A stretch of DNA of 64,000 nt, taken from assembly GCF_034190915.1 (NCBI RefSeq), contig NW_026947638.1:397001-461000 (forward strand), written 5' to 3'. The notes under the pieces are model-generated. The model did no database searches, was not told where the DNA came from, and saw only the letters and a program-made list of their open reading frames with translations. A program made the position numbers and the translations under genes. Shown piece by piece: positions 12,578 through 25,325 of the stretch (position 1 is its first letter; each line of letters opens with the position of its first letter). This DNA is from Cavia porcellus. Its lineage: Eukaryota > Chordata > Mammalia > Rodentia > Caviidae.

Positions 12578-14220
12578 CTAGAATAATCACTTTAACAAAT
12601 AAATTTGAGTTAATTCTTCTTTTCCCAAAAACATGACAATAGGCTTTTGCTTCGATCACAAATTCCTAAGGGTCTGGAATAAAAACAACCTACCCAACAA
12701 TTACTATACCAAGTTACCAGATCTTAATCAAGCTTAAGATTTTCTCAGAAATCTTTGTTTTCTTATCCTAGTCTACCACAACTATTTTTAACTGGCATTT
12801 CTGACCCTAGTCTCCACAGCCTCTGGAAAAGGCATTATAAAATATGAATTACATTACATTCTTATTTTCTAAAATCTATTATTTTTTCTAATTAATTTTA
12901 ACAATGGTTCTCCAAGACCCTTGTGTATCTAGAGAACACTGAAAATTAAATTTATAACCTTAAAAAATCCTTCTCATTTTGAATTTTAATTTATAGCTTT
13001 TAAATACATTCATAGAAAGAATCTAAAGTTTCCCTTTAACATGGAGGCCACAGCCTGCAAATCAGATAAAGTGAATTCTCAGACAGCCTGTCTCGGTCAG
13101 GAATCATGGGGCTGGGTGAAAATGATCTCAGTCACACAGTACTACAAATTCACCCACAAATGGCCACTAATTAAAGTATGAATCATGAAAACTAGCAAAT
13201 ATAAAGTCACATTGAAAAGATAAATTACAGAAAAGGGAGTATTAACCACTTATTTGGTGGGAAGGGATTTCAATACCAAATTATGTTATTCTCAGATAAA
13301 CACCTGAAACTTCATTAATTTCATCACTTAGAAATAGATATGAACACCATAAACACAGGCCATTGAGTTTAGTCCAAATTTGAAATATTAAAACATTAAT
13401 ATTGATATAAAAATGCAATATTAATATAAAGTATTAACATTTTAACTGGCAAAATGTACATAGGAATTATAGAAAATTCTATGTATTACTTAGTTCATTT
13501 AAAACGATTAATTCTGAAATAAATGAAACATTATATTTTGATTTCCTCTTTACAGTAATCATGTCTTTATCTAAAACTATCATGCACCAACATTAGATAA
13601 GCTGTTATTTAAAATTAATGAAGACATCTTATTAGAATATAAGGAATCCAAAAGCACAATATTATTGAAGCATGCTGACCAAAAAGGCTTCTCAGGATTC
13701 CCTCATTTTTCAATTGCTGTCCTATCTCCAATCCTTCTTGCCCCTCCATAAGAAAACTATACCAAATTAGTTGTACTTTCAAAGAATCACCAACCTCTTT
13801 CACTGTTAGTATTTCTTTGAATCATTCGCAAAAGTCCTTTTCTGCTGGCTCTCTGAACAATGAACTGGCTCTCATGAACAATGTCATCCAAGACTGCACA
13901 CACATTATCTCCTGTAGAAAACTTCTGTGGACTCCTCCACACAGAAAGTAAGTCACCCTATACTTCTTCATCCTGTGCATATTCTTACAAGCAAATAATT
14001 AACATACTGCATTACAATAACTAGGCTATATATTTCTTCACTGTGTTCATGAAATTTGAACTTTTTAATTTAAAAGGCTATTTTCATGTATGAAGGTTTG
14101 AGTGTGCCGGACATAACTATATTTACTATATGATGCCATAGCAAGTCATCTCCAACTCCAGACCTTTACAACCTTTATTTCCTCCCTTTTTGGCCAGTTT
14201 AGATGCCCCAGTATGTAAAA
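12578..14220. other. Unassigned AT-rich intron DNA
   Basis: No gene or recognisable repeat is seen. There is a small imperfect tandem duplication containing CTGGCTCTC and GAACAATG at about 13845-13882. Confidence 0.4.
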
Positions 14221-15395
14221 GCTAATCATGACTTTCAACTTGACTGGTTTGAGAGATGTTTAGAACAGTACACTAGAACAAGAAGCCAAGCTCTCCCTGC
14301 AAGTCAGCACCATGTGCAGACCACTGCGGGAAAACCAGATGCCAGCCCTTTCCTGTGAGTCGGCACCATTTACAGAGCATGGGGGAAGGGAACAAGAAGC
14401 CAATAAGGAACCAAGCACTTCTTATGAGTCAGTGCCATATGTGGTCACTGCAGGGCGAACTAGATGCCAGCCCCTTCTGGTATGTGGGCAGGGAGACAAG
14501 AAGAGTCAATGTTTTCCCCTGCCCCTCCTTCATAAGCAACGTGCTGATCCAAAGAAATACAGGATGTGATGATAGCTACTGAGGTAAAATATAACTTAAT
14601 GCTTGTAGTGTTCAGTATTTCACTGACTTGCAGGCCTAAAGCCAGTAATCTGATCATCTTTTCAGAAGATAACAATACACAATGTAGCATCTATGGGGCA
14701 TCTCCTTCTGAAGGCAGTAGCCATGGCCAATTCCCTATTATCACTGTCAAAGTCCTGTATCATTTTCATTATTTTGTTTGGTTTTATCTTGTTTGATTTT
14801 ATTGTATCTGATGGCATGGGCAGCTATCTCAACGATAACAAGACATATTATGGTAGCTATTTTGGATGTACTATTAGCTTGAAATACTTTATTGTGTTCA
14901 TTGGTTTGTTTTCATTGGTTCTATTTTGTTTTTTTTTTTTTTTTTTGTTTGAGTATATCTGAAATTATAGGTAATTGTTTTGAAAACTCTAAGAGGCATT
15001 ATGGTAACTGCTGTTGATTTCTTACTATCTTATTTTGAAATTGTATCCCTTACACTGTTTTGTTTTGATTGGCTTTATTCTGGTATATTTTCCTTGGTTT
15101 TGTTCCCTTTAAAATATAAATTATGAGAAAAAAAGAACAGTACACTTTCCAGTGATTGGGACCTGCATCTGGTACACGGCCTCCTGTCTATGGCTCTTCC
15201 CTCATTCTGTTTCCTGGCTGCCACAGAGGAAGCAGCCCTCTCCTGCCACACCCTTTCATCATGATGGTTCTGCTCTGCAAACAGTGGTCAACCATGGACT
15301 GAAACCTCTGAAACTGTAAACCAAAACTGTTGAGGTTTTTTTTTCCTTTAAACTGTGTCAAGCATTTCTTCCACTAACAGAAGAATGACAAATAC
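14221..15395 (+). mobile_element. MaLR-type LTR split by a nested retroposon
   Basis: The 5' piece (14221-14274) has GACTTTCAACTTGACTGG and GAGAGATGTTTAGAAC, a typical start of this LTR group. The 3' piece (15147-15395) has CATGGACTGAAACCTCTGAA and ACTGTAAACC near the end, as in the copy at 9890. The two are separated by the 859-bp insert at 14275-15133 and its TSD. Confidence 0.55.
14275..15133 (+). mobile_element. ORF-less, L1-derived non-autonomous retroposon, copy A (859 bp)
   Basis: The element is flanked by the exact 13-bp repeat AGAACAGTACACT (14262-14274 and 15134-15146) and ends in a short A run. The first ~225 bp contain two imperfect units with a 113-bp period; each begins AACAAGAAGCCA (14278 and 14391). 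The middle is unassigned. The last ~390 bp align by eye with the 3' UTR of the plus L1 (about 57180-57590), for example GGCAGCTATCTCAACGATAAC against GGCAACTACTTTGAACGTAAT. No reading frame of note exists. A second copy of the same architecture is at 49382-50184. Confidence 0.8.
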
Positions 15396-15704
15396 ATAGT
15401 ATGCTCTTCTTTCTATGCTCTTATTTTATCTGCATTTCCTTCCAAATGATTTAAGCCCCGTCTGACTCAGTTTCCTCAGTTATAAAAGGGGACACAATAA
15501 TGACATTTACCTCCTATCATGGAAAGGAGGAATTAGTGAGTGTATTCAATTTGGAAGAGCAGACTTCCTTTTCCCTTTCTGCCCTATTTAAATTTGGTAA
15601 CACAAGGTCAGATTATTTCTCCTGGAAGCACAAACCAAGGCTCACTGTCTGGCTAATGTGTTCACAGTGCAATCCAGCTTGCCTGCCCTTCTAGCTTACA
15701 TCTC

Positions 15705-15805
15705 ATTCTTTTTTTTTTCTTTTTTTTATCGGTACTGGGGATCAAACTCACGACTGCCTCCTTGCAAGGTAGGCGTTTATGCCGCTGAGCTAAATCCCCA
15801 GCCCC
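15705..15805 (-). mobile_element. ID-type SINE, antisense, with TSD
   Basis: The T-rich start is followed by ATCGGTACTGGGGATCAAAC, CTTGCAAGGTAGGCGTTTATG and GCTGAGCTAAATCCCCAGCC, the reverse complement of the ID body. The TSD is CTAGCTTACATCTC at 15691-15704 and CTAGCTCACATCTC at 15806-15819, with one mismatch. Confidence 0.93.
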
Positions 15806-15843
15806 CTAGCTCACATCTCTTTTCTTTCTTTTCCTTTTCTTTG

Positions 15844-15844
<1 letters not shown>

Positions 15845-15876
<32 letters not shown>
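15845..15876. repeat. Poly(T) tract
   Basis: This is an uninterrupted T run of 32 bases just right of the antisense ID element. It may be the tail of a second, lost antisense retroposon. Confidence 0.95.
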
Positions 15877-15877
<1 letters not shown>

Positions 15878-16094
15878 ACTCAAGAAGGAGGCAGAATGGC
15901 TTGATGTTTAATGCTAACATGAATCACAGCTTCTGGAATTCAATTAATGTTTGTTCAGTAAATGTGGAATGAATGATTAAATGATTTGATCAACAATGTG
16001 TGAAGATGTTCCGGCACTGCTGGGAAACCAAATGAAATAATGCAATTGTGAGGTACTTCACAATTTTCAAAACAGTTTGACAAAAAATATTCCA

Positions 16095-16235
16095 ACGTGA
16101 TTAAAATCCTGTAAAACAGAATAATTAAGGATTACCAGCATTTTACCAAGGTGGAAATGGTGGCTCCAAGAGACTAAAATATTTGCTCCAGGCCACAAAA
16201 AAATCAGAGTCAGTCTAATTAGTCTGTTTGTTTCC
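16095..16235 (+). repeat. MIR relic
   Basis: ATTTTACCAAGGTGGAAATGG, GGCTCCAAGAGACTAAAATAT and TTGCTCCAGGCCACAAAAAA follow the order of the MIR core/3' consensus (fraction of bases kept is modest). Confidence 0.6.
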
Positions 16236-18189
16236 TGCCTGAGAAAAAGGTTATTTTTTTTCCTCTAAGCTTCTTCTTATGTTTTCCTATTATTTTAATG
16301 AATTAGTAGAATTTGGTTTATTACTGGCCTAAAAGATTTTGCTCAATACTATCCATTCATTAGTAAAAATACTGAGCAAAGCAACTTTGAAAATTGAGAG
16401 AATTACAGAGGTACTATTTGACTATTCTGTTTGGGGGGAAATTTGAGGCAGATGAAAGCTACTTGAAAGTACCGCATAGCTCACACAGTGATAAAGTTTA
16501 ACAAAACATTCCATCTGTACACTGTATTTCAATGTTCATTTCATAAAATTTACCTTTATCACAGACAGCATGACAGAGTTTATATAAGTACTGTGAGAAA
16601 TAATTATTGACACTTATTTTTTAATATAATGAAATTTTGAGATTTGTGCATAATTTCCCTGTAAAAATCATGCACTTTCACTTACAAATGACAGGACAAG
16701 ATTTAGCCTATCACACTTGTTAGAGAAGTGAGATAATTAAATGACTTGTCATAAGCCAATAAACTGTTATTGGTAAAATGAACTGATTTCATTGATTTCA
16801 ATGAAAATTCATTCTCTGTCACATATAAAGTGTAATATACATGTAAGTAAATTCATATAATTCAGTGTTCTTGTAGAGATTGTAAAATGCCAACAATGGC
16901 TAAGTGACTACTGTGAAGACATGTAATATTCCTTGGTCTCATTTTACTCAATTATAAATCACACTTATGCTAATCTCTGGCTTTCTATCTGTCTTTAAAC
17001 TGTTAATATTATACACCAATTGTCCAAGTCACTCATTCAATAGCAAATACAAAGAAAGCACTATCTTACTGGAAAAGAGTTGAAACATCAATCATTAGCA
17101 TCTTACCATGACAAAAGATCCAAAATAGTCAAAACTGTATCACATAAAGGTAAACGCAATTTATGTTCTAATAGTAAGTTTTTAAAATTAACACAGCATT
17201 GCTCAGAAAACTTTTCTAATAAAAATGTAAACTTTTTTACCGTTAAGACCTTTATTTACTATAGAATTTGGTACACACAACTAAGAATTTGAAGAATTAA
17301 CAATATGGTGTATATAATAATACACATATTAGAAACCATACATGAATATATTTTGGTGATATCAAAGCAAAGAAAGTTATAATAATTGAATAAAACAGTT
17401 TACAATTAGGTCAATATGATGTCAACACATAATTTGTATTAAAGATCAGTGTAACGGACTTTCAGTTTGTGGGTGAGTGGGTTCATTCTTTCTTTCTAGT
17501 ATCTGAATTTTTCTCTTCCTCTTTATCATTATCATCTTTTTTGTTTTTTTAATTAACCTTGGAATCATGTACTTTAAATTTCATATTCTAGATAACACTT
17601 TTTAAAGAATAATTTTATTATCTTTGAGGCACTAATGAAACACATCTGTATGAAGCATCATCAAGAAAACCAGGTAATATGCTAATTTTATATTGGAAGT
17701 GGAAATAAATAACTAAGCTGTCAAATTCAAGGTCATGAGAAAAAAATCAATATGACTTTCATTAGGGCAACATGGAAGATGGGAAAGCAATACACACATT
17801 TTGCTCAACAAATGACTGATCTTCTGGATATTTATCAGTGAATCATCAATACATATCACTATAATTCTTTAATATTTTGGGGATTATAGTATAGTCCCCA
17901 CAGAGTGGTGTCTCAGTAACAAAAATAAATTTCCCCTTCACGTCACTGAAATAATTAAAAATTTTTGAGATGACTAACAACCAACAAAGGATTACTTTTA
18001 AGGTAAATCAATATTTATTAAGTGCCTACTGTATACTTAATAACATTTTAAAAATTAGTAAATTTTCGAAATACAGTGGTACATCTGCGCTGTACCTAAC
18101 AATGGTTATTTTTTCAAAGATACCCAAAGTGACTGAGAACTTCTGGTTATCAGGGTAGAGGACTTAGCATACCATTCAATACTATCAAG
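16236..18189. other. Unassigned AT-rich intron DNA
   Basis: No gene or repeat family is recognised in this stretch. Confidence 0.4.
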
Positions 18190-18359
18190 TCTTGACTCAA
18201 GCCAGGTCTTTTCCTGAATTTTCTGTCTCACTCCTTAGTCTCCACCTGTCCCAGCCATTTACCACTCTCTCCTCAACATTCTATCACAGGTTCTCCTGAT
18301 GCCCTTGTGCTTCATTCTCCTCTGTCTGAAATGATTGTAACTACTTGTAGCCTAATGAC

Positions 18360-18413
<54 letters not shown>

Positions 18414-18490
18414 CAAATACAGAACCAAGTATAGTATCTTTAATAAATGCTAGCTGTGTTAATAAATTGCAAGGTAAGAATCTAGCACTG
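18190..18490 (+). repeat. L2 relic containing a (GA)n microsatellite
   Basis: GATGCCCTTGTGCTTCATTC, TCCTCTGTCTGAAATG and the later CTTTAATAAATGCTAGCTG resemble the L2 3' consensus. A (GA)n run of about 25 units occupies 18359-18410. Confidence 0.5.
18359..18410. repeat. (GA)n microsatellite
   Basis: The dinucleotide run is nearly perfect (GACAGAGAGA then GA repeats). The Leu/Ser-rich open frame read through it on the minus strand is an artefact. Confidence 0.97.
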
Positions 18491-20154
18491 ATTCCCAAAT
18501 CTATAGGTAACTTACTAATGTGTGACTTCACCAAATTACTCAAAGCATGTATGCCTTACACTTTTCAGTTGCTGAACTGGAATAATATGAACTAGTTCTT
18601 AATTTGGATATGAAATGTATACCAAGTGCTTCAAACATAGCAATAATCCCATTAAGGTGAGATACTGTATTATAGTGACTGTTGTGCATCCAGGCACTTC
18701 TATATATTTCCAACCTATGAATCTTCAAAAGTGAATAGTGTCCTTTTTGCAATTTTATACATTTTTAAAACAGGACAAAAATATTAGGTCATTATACAAG
18801 GAACTCCTAATAAGGCACAGAATTGGGACTCAATCCCAGGCCTACTTCACTATGCAGCTCTCAGATGACTTTAAAAATTAAAGAAATATTAGAAGATACA
18901 AATCAAAGGCTCACTGACCAAAATTTAACAATAAGATTTCTCTGCTTTATAAATCAGTACTTCCTCTGTGGAATCTAAGAAGAAATTTCTCCTTAATTCA
19001 TCTTTAATCAATTAATACAGCTAGAAGGAAAAAAAATCAGGACTTTTAGGCTTTGAGTTATCTTTGGAAATTCAGAACAACCCTGACATCCCCAGTGTTT
19101 CATTAGAGTTTCTAATACGCAGAGTTGCATACCTTCCAAGTAATTCCTACTTCTAACTCTCCTTTTTCATTTTGTCTTTCATTCTATTTATTTTAAACAA
19201 AAAACACCAGCTTTTCCTTTATTCTGCAGCCATCTGTTTTAACTAGAAAAGGCCATGGGCAAAAGGCCTGGCACATTCTGTATCAGAGTCTCTATGTAAT
19301 GAAAAGAATGCTTTTCTTTTACATTTTTCCTGCTTAATGCACTAGTATTCAAAGCCTGGTTCTATTCAAAATATATGTCTTTGGAAAATGACAGATTTTT
19401 AAATAGTCCTTATCCAAACAGGAACAGAGAATATCTACACAATTGTCCAGAGATTATTAAGGGAGATACATGTTTTCTAACATTTAAATAAGTATAGGTT
19501 AACATATAGTTTATAAATGATAGGTACATTCCAAGATCATTATGTTCTCCAACTGTTTCTATTCATGTTGTATTTCTGTTATTTTTGTTCTAGGAACATG
19601 AATCCCAAAAGAAAGTACAGTGGATTGAGCATGTATAATCTGAAAATCCAAAATCTGATCATTTTGAGGACAGACACAATATCACAAGTGGTAATCCCAC
19701 ATGCAATCTCATGTGATGTGACTCAGAATGCAAGAACTTAGAATACACTGCACAAAATTACCTTCAGGTTATGTATACAACATGGAGATAAAATATAAAT
19801 GCATTTCATGTGCGAACTTAGATTCCAGTCTCGAAATATTCCATTATATATGAACACACATTCCAAAACCAATAAAAATCCAAAATCAAGAACGCTGTGG
19901 TGCAAAGCATTTCAGATAAAGATGCTTAACTTGTATTTAAGATTCCTTTCTCACACAACTTTGTAAAGAGGCACTTCAACTACTAGGAAAAACAATGCCA
20001 TTAATTCTTAGATTGAATTAATTCCCTTAAGTTAGATTTCATTCATGACCTAAGTGATATTGAATGTACTCTTATTTTCCTAAATCCAGATAAACAATAT
20101 AATATGTTCATTAAAAAAGACAAGCTAGATATCTATAATGCCTAAGATCTAAAT
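18491..20154. other. Unassigned AT-rich intron DNA
   Basis: No gene or repeat is recognised. The small open frames here lack any family signature. Confidence 0.4.
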
Positions 20155-20575
20155 TCTTCCTGAATTTTCTTGCCTTAATAAATTATCACAAACTGGTTGG
20201 TTTAGAATAACAGAAACTGATTTTTTCACAATTATAGATTCAAGAATTCTGAGCCAGAGCTGTTGCAGGACTTGGTTCTTGTGGAGGCTCTGATGGAGAG
20301 CCTCTCTTCTATCCTCAGATGGCCTACTGGCAATGTGGCATTTCTTGGTATGTAGTCACATTATTCCAATAAATGTCTTCATTTTCACCTAGCATTCTCC
20401 TTGTGTACATATGAGTGCCAAAAGTTCTTTTCATAAGGACATCAGACATACTGGATGAGGGAACCAACATTATTCCAGTATGACTAATATTTTCTAATTA
20501 CATCTGCAATGACCTATAAATAAAGTCAGATTCTGAAGTACTGGGGATCAGTATATAATTTCAAAATTACACAAC
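20155..20575 (-). mobile_element. MLT1-like MaLR LTR, antisense
   Basis: The order AACAGAAACTGATTTTTTCAC, ATAGATTCAAGAATTCTGAG, GGACTTGGTTCTTGTGGAGG, CTACTGGCAATGTGGCATTTC, CTTGGTATGTAGTCACATTA, TTCATTTTCACCTAGCATTCTC, CATAAGGACATCAGACATACT, TCTAATTACATCTGCAATGACC and TCTGAAGTACTGGGGATCAG is the reverse complement of the classical MLT1 LTR arrangement. It is heavily diverged. Confidence 0.8.
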
Positions 20576-21819
20576 TCAACTGCTCGACAAATAAATGTTA
20601 AAATTGGGCCAAGTTATCTATTTTGCTGTGTCCCGATTTCCTAACCTATGAAATGAACATGAGTACTCACTTTAAAGACTTAGATTGAATAACTGAAATA
20701 CTAACAATGGTGCCAACAAAAAGAAGCACTCAAAAGAAATCTTGGTTTATACTACTTCATGTGGGAAGTTATTTCTGTGAAAATGGCCCATAGGAAAAAA
20801 ATCTCTTTATAATTTTTATTAGCAAAATATTAAAATTCTTAGAATTCAGGTTTCTTAAAATGCCAGTTACTATTTTAAAAATATAAATATTATAAGTATA
20901 TTTGTTTTGTTCTACAGTTTAGTAATCTGCTTTGACAGCACAATAATTGTGTGTCAAAGTTAGGTCAATACCAAGCACAATATTTGGCAGTACAAGTTTT
21001 CTTTAATTAAGTAAGCACACAGAAATAACAGATTAATATTTAGAATGCACTGAAAGTTTTGAAACCACATAAACCAGTTCACTAAAAGTTACTTTTTCAA
21101 GAAAAATTAGGTGGTGTCTTTTCTATATTCTCTCTTCTTCTATGCTACAGAATAATAGCCTTATTATGACAAAAGACGTTTCAAACTGTACTTGCAGACA
21201 ATCAAATGTATTTTATCCTTTTGAAAAGTTGGCTTCAAGATTTTATTGTATGTACTTCTACATTGCTAACATTCTATTGACATAGGAGCCAAAAATGATA
21301 CCTCTCTCCTGAGCTCAACCAAGAATTCCTACACAGTCTTAAGCAGGCAAAATTATATTGCCTACTTCTTGTGTTTACTTATTTTTAAGATAATAAAATT
21401 CTGAAATAAGTTATCTGGTGATAAGTGATTAGATATATGCTGAGTTTGAGGCCACTGATTATCCATCCCACTAGAGATGGTATTTTTAAAGAATTACTTG
21501 ACCCATACCAAGTCCAATCTTTGTAAAGTTGTTTGTCACAGGGCACTATCCTTCTTATACTTCTGAAGCCTATGACTTAATCAAGATCCATCATATTTCC
21601 TCTTGCAGAACAGATTTTCTGTTGATAAATATAAGGACAGTAAATGATTGAAATTAGTTCTGCCCAGTGAGATTAAGAATTAATTCCAGGGGCTATCCTG
21701 GTTCTCATACTTGCCAAAGGCAGTTCTCTGGAATTCTAGTTTTTGTGCTATCCAATTGTCTTATAAATGAATTTCTTTGTTGTTTAGGTTACATAGTTTC
21801 AATTTCTATTGTCCATAAA
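20576..21819. other. Unassigned AT-rich intron DNA
   Basis: No gene or repeat is recognised. Confidence 0.4.
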
Positions 21820-21955
21820 GAATTCAAATGGTTTGGGGTGGGACCTCCAACTAGGATTTCTTTTTCTTTTCTTTTTTTAGGAAAGAAGGAAGCTTACTGT
21901 TTGTGGAAGTTTCAGTCCATAATCAGTTGGCTCCAAGGCAGGTTGACTAGAACGT
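21820..21955 (-). mobile_element. MaLR-type LTR fragment, antisense
   Basis: GAAGCTTACTGTTTGTGGAAG, TTTCAGTCCATAATCAGTTGG and CTCCAAGGCAGGTTG match the corresponding blocks of the antisense LTR at 1477 and the reverse complement of the one at 9890. Confidence 0.55.
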
Positions 21956-24900
21956 CTTAAACACTTACACCTAAACCATGTAGAGTGCTTATGAAAAATT
22001 AACAGAACTAAACATTATCTCAAATACACTAAATCCAAACAATTGGCCTACACCTCAAGGATCTGTCATTTAAACAATTTTAAAGCCATTTTTGTCCAAA
22101 CTAAGACTTGTTAATTGCTATGCTAGTTTTATACTGGGCGAGGGGACCCAATGTAGAAGAGGATCAGGTTTGGTTCAAATGGTGAGGTTTCTCATTAGGT
22201 ACCTAAATTAAAACAATGTTCATTAATCAAGGTGCCCTATGTAGTGCGTAGCTTTGAAATATCAAGATAAATGTGTAAAAACAAATAATGAATAAAGACA
22301 TTGTAGACACTCAATGTCTACAATGCCACAAAACTATATGAATAAAATATATTAAAGTGGACCATACTCCTTACAATCATAATCAACAATTTTTAGTTTA
22401 AAATACAAAATGGACACATAATCTATGAAAAGCAATTCTTTATAATATTTTTCTAAACAAATATTTATTCCTTTAATACAGGCTAGAATTACTTATTTTG
22501 AATAGTTTTGATGCTAGTAGATGTTTTAAGACATCAGTAGAGGAATAATTATTAAAATATTTGCATTTTAAAATTCTAGGATTTTCTTGAAATTCTTCCC
22601 ATTTATAAATACACAATCCTAACAGGCTTACAAGTAGCTTTCTTTTTCCTTTGTGGTTACTACATTACCCTGTCACCTTGTCAACTATTTAATGTCCATA
22701 TAAATTCCATTAGTAAAATAAGTACTGGAATTTATGCTCCTTCCTTACCTTGGGGAGGTGGGATCAAAAAAAGATAAAGTGTAGCTTTAGAATTAATATG
22801 TACATTTGAAAATCATTTGGTCTTTTTCTTTATTTTTCCGAGTGTATCACACTCTCCATGACCCAGAGATACAGATTTATGAATGCCTTTAATGGGAGAG
22901 ACTGCTGACTATAAAACGTATTCATGTTTTCCAGAGAAAAAGTCCTCCATAAAAACAAGACTGTATACCATCCCTTTATTTTTACGTTAGGACTGATTTA
23001 ACATTGCTTCAAGCAATGTTATATTTGGAAAGCATAATGCAATATCACCTTAACTGTAGTTGAATAAGTAAAAAGGTATGCATTCTTTATAGTTCAAGAT
23101 AGCAATAAAGTGAGGTACACAGAATAACATGAACCCCTGCACTTACGTAAAAAAGCAATTTAACTTTTCTAGAGCAAATAGCAGTGTTTCAGAGTATGTA
23201 TATGTTTGTGTGCACACATGTATGTAGACAGATGGTATGAGTTGAATACAAGCAACTGCTGAAAAGTTATAGAACTGCAGAAATAGCCAGAGAGGATATT
23301 TTTAAATTTTATAAATAATCAATAACTCACAATTGATATATGAGACTTACTTAATCTAAATTTCTATGCATGACACTCATTTATACTTATTTAATTAATT
23401 TAAATCTTCAAATAGTAAGTTTGAGAATAACAGGGTAGGCAGGAGCAGAAACTGCTTCCATGTTTACTTGACATGGAAAGATAGCGCTTCTTCTATGGGT
23501 GTCTTTACACTTTATTTTAAGGAGAAATACTCATTAACTGTAGAATAACAATATTTAAGATTATAGTAGTACCAAAAAACAGAACAAGCAACTAACTAGG
23601 TCTTTTTTTTTCTGAGTATAATGAGCTTACACACCAAATCAATCCAGCTAACACAATCATATAAGACAGGCTGCTTGTTCAGTGGTTGAGAACACAGATC
23701 TTAACAAAAATTAAACTGTCTAGAATTTCAATCTTCACTTTTCTGGTTCTGTGATTTGCTGATTCTCTATGCTCTAATTTCTTTAACTATAAAATAAGAA
23801 TTATATCCAATTTTACTCCTTTTTTCTGTACCATGTGGAGGTTTACTCCCTTTTATGTAAGTCTGCCAAATACAAAATCAAGAATCTTTTTCTATCTCCA
23901 TTAAATTTTAGAAAAGGTATCTCATAACTTAAGTGAAACTACTAAATGGTTTTCATGAATAAATGACAATTAGCTGTCCTTTAAGAAGTAAAATGTACTT
24001 TGTCAGGAAACCTGTTTTCTCTTTTACAACCATGATAGAGTTGGGCTGGGATAACTTTCAAGTTCCAAAACACAGCCAGTAAGAGTCTGGGTTTAGCACT
24101 TGTTGATGAGATGATATAAGCATATACTTACTGACCTGGTTTCCTTTCGCTCTGTGAATCTGCTGTGGAGCTGCCGTCCCACTAGGTAGATCCATGTTAC
24201 CTGTTTAGAAAGGGTTGGAACTTCAGCTCAAGATGGGAACAGAATTCCTGAACCAGCTGCTAATGCTAAATGCTCTACAAAGACAGAGAAAGTCCTTATG
24301 GAACTTCACCTTGTGAAAGCTCCAATATAGTTAAGGGTTTTGTTGGGTTTGTGTGGAGGGTAATCAATGGACCTTTCTTCAAGAGAATGTTTTCTTCTGT
24401 TTTCTATGGTACAGAGTATATATCAGATTGATGCAATTTTCGAGGTCAATATGGTGAGGACAAGAGTTAACATTACAGTCTCCAAAACATCCACAACTGG
24501 AATTATCATCGTCATTTTAAAACCCTCTCCGGAGCCATGCTAGTCCCCCAATCTCCATCAGATTGTTTGTTCTTTCATTGCTTACATGTATCACCTCTTA
24601 TGTTCTTAATTACAAACCAAGGGCTTCCATTTACCTCACAAGGAATTTGGAAATTTCTACTGATGCACTTATCTTAATTCAAAATATTTTTTCTTCAAAT
24701 AAAGGAAGATTTCTCGCTAAGACATTCCTATTTGAGTATATTTACTTTGATTCCAATTATTCCAGCTTATAAATAAGGCTGAAAAGAAAATCCCTGTATG
24801 TAAATCTTGGCCAATCTTTTTGTTGCCATTTCCTTTGAATTTATATAGTGAAAGTAACAGATCCAAGTGTAGGAACATTTTTCAACATTCTACTTAATCA

Positions 24901-25147
24901 CTTTCTCTACACTTTACATTTTTTGAAAGAAATGTTTGCTATCAGGATATCCTCTGTGGCATAATGTATTAACCTGAAGCCATAACTTATCTAGAAAATA
25001 CAATTAAAAGAATAAGCAAAAGTCCTTACACATTAAAAACTGCATAAAACTGACAGATTTATAATTTGATATGCAGAAGACCCTAAAACCAACCAAACAA
25101 AACTAACTGAGAAAAAAATTCAATAAAGATAAAACTGTAACTTTCAT
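21956..25147. other. Unassigned AT-rich intron DNA
   Basis: No gene is recognised. It contains a compact hairpin at 22299-22325 (11-bp stem). A less AT-rich patch at about 24130-24310 could be an old LTR fragment, but I cannot name it. Confidence 0.4.
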
Positions 25148-25325
25148 CTGAGTCCAGGAGTGCACACCTGTAATTCCAGCTACTAGCAGGCTGAGGAAGG
25201 AAGACTGCCTGGGCAACTATCCCAAAAGGAAAGTAAAAACAGATGCAGGTGTAGCTCAGGCATAGAGGCCTCCTAGGTGTGATGCCTGGTACTACAAAAC
25301 AAAACAAAACAGAACAAAAGAAAAG
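25148..25325 (+). mobile_element. B1+ID dimeric SINE (B1-dID-like)
   Basis: The left monomer is 7SL-derived (GTGCACACCTGTAATTCCAGC, TACTAGCAGGCTGAGGAAGG). It is followed by an ID-type tRNA unit (GGTGTAGCTCAGGCATAGAGG, GTGATGCCTGGTACTAC) and an (AAAAC)n tail. Dimers of this type are known from several non-murid rodents. Confidence 0.8.
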
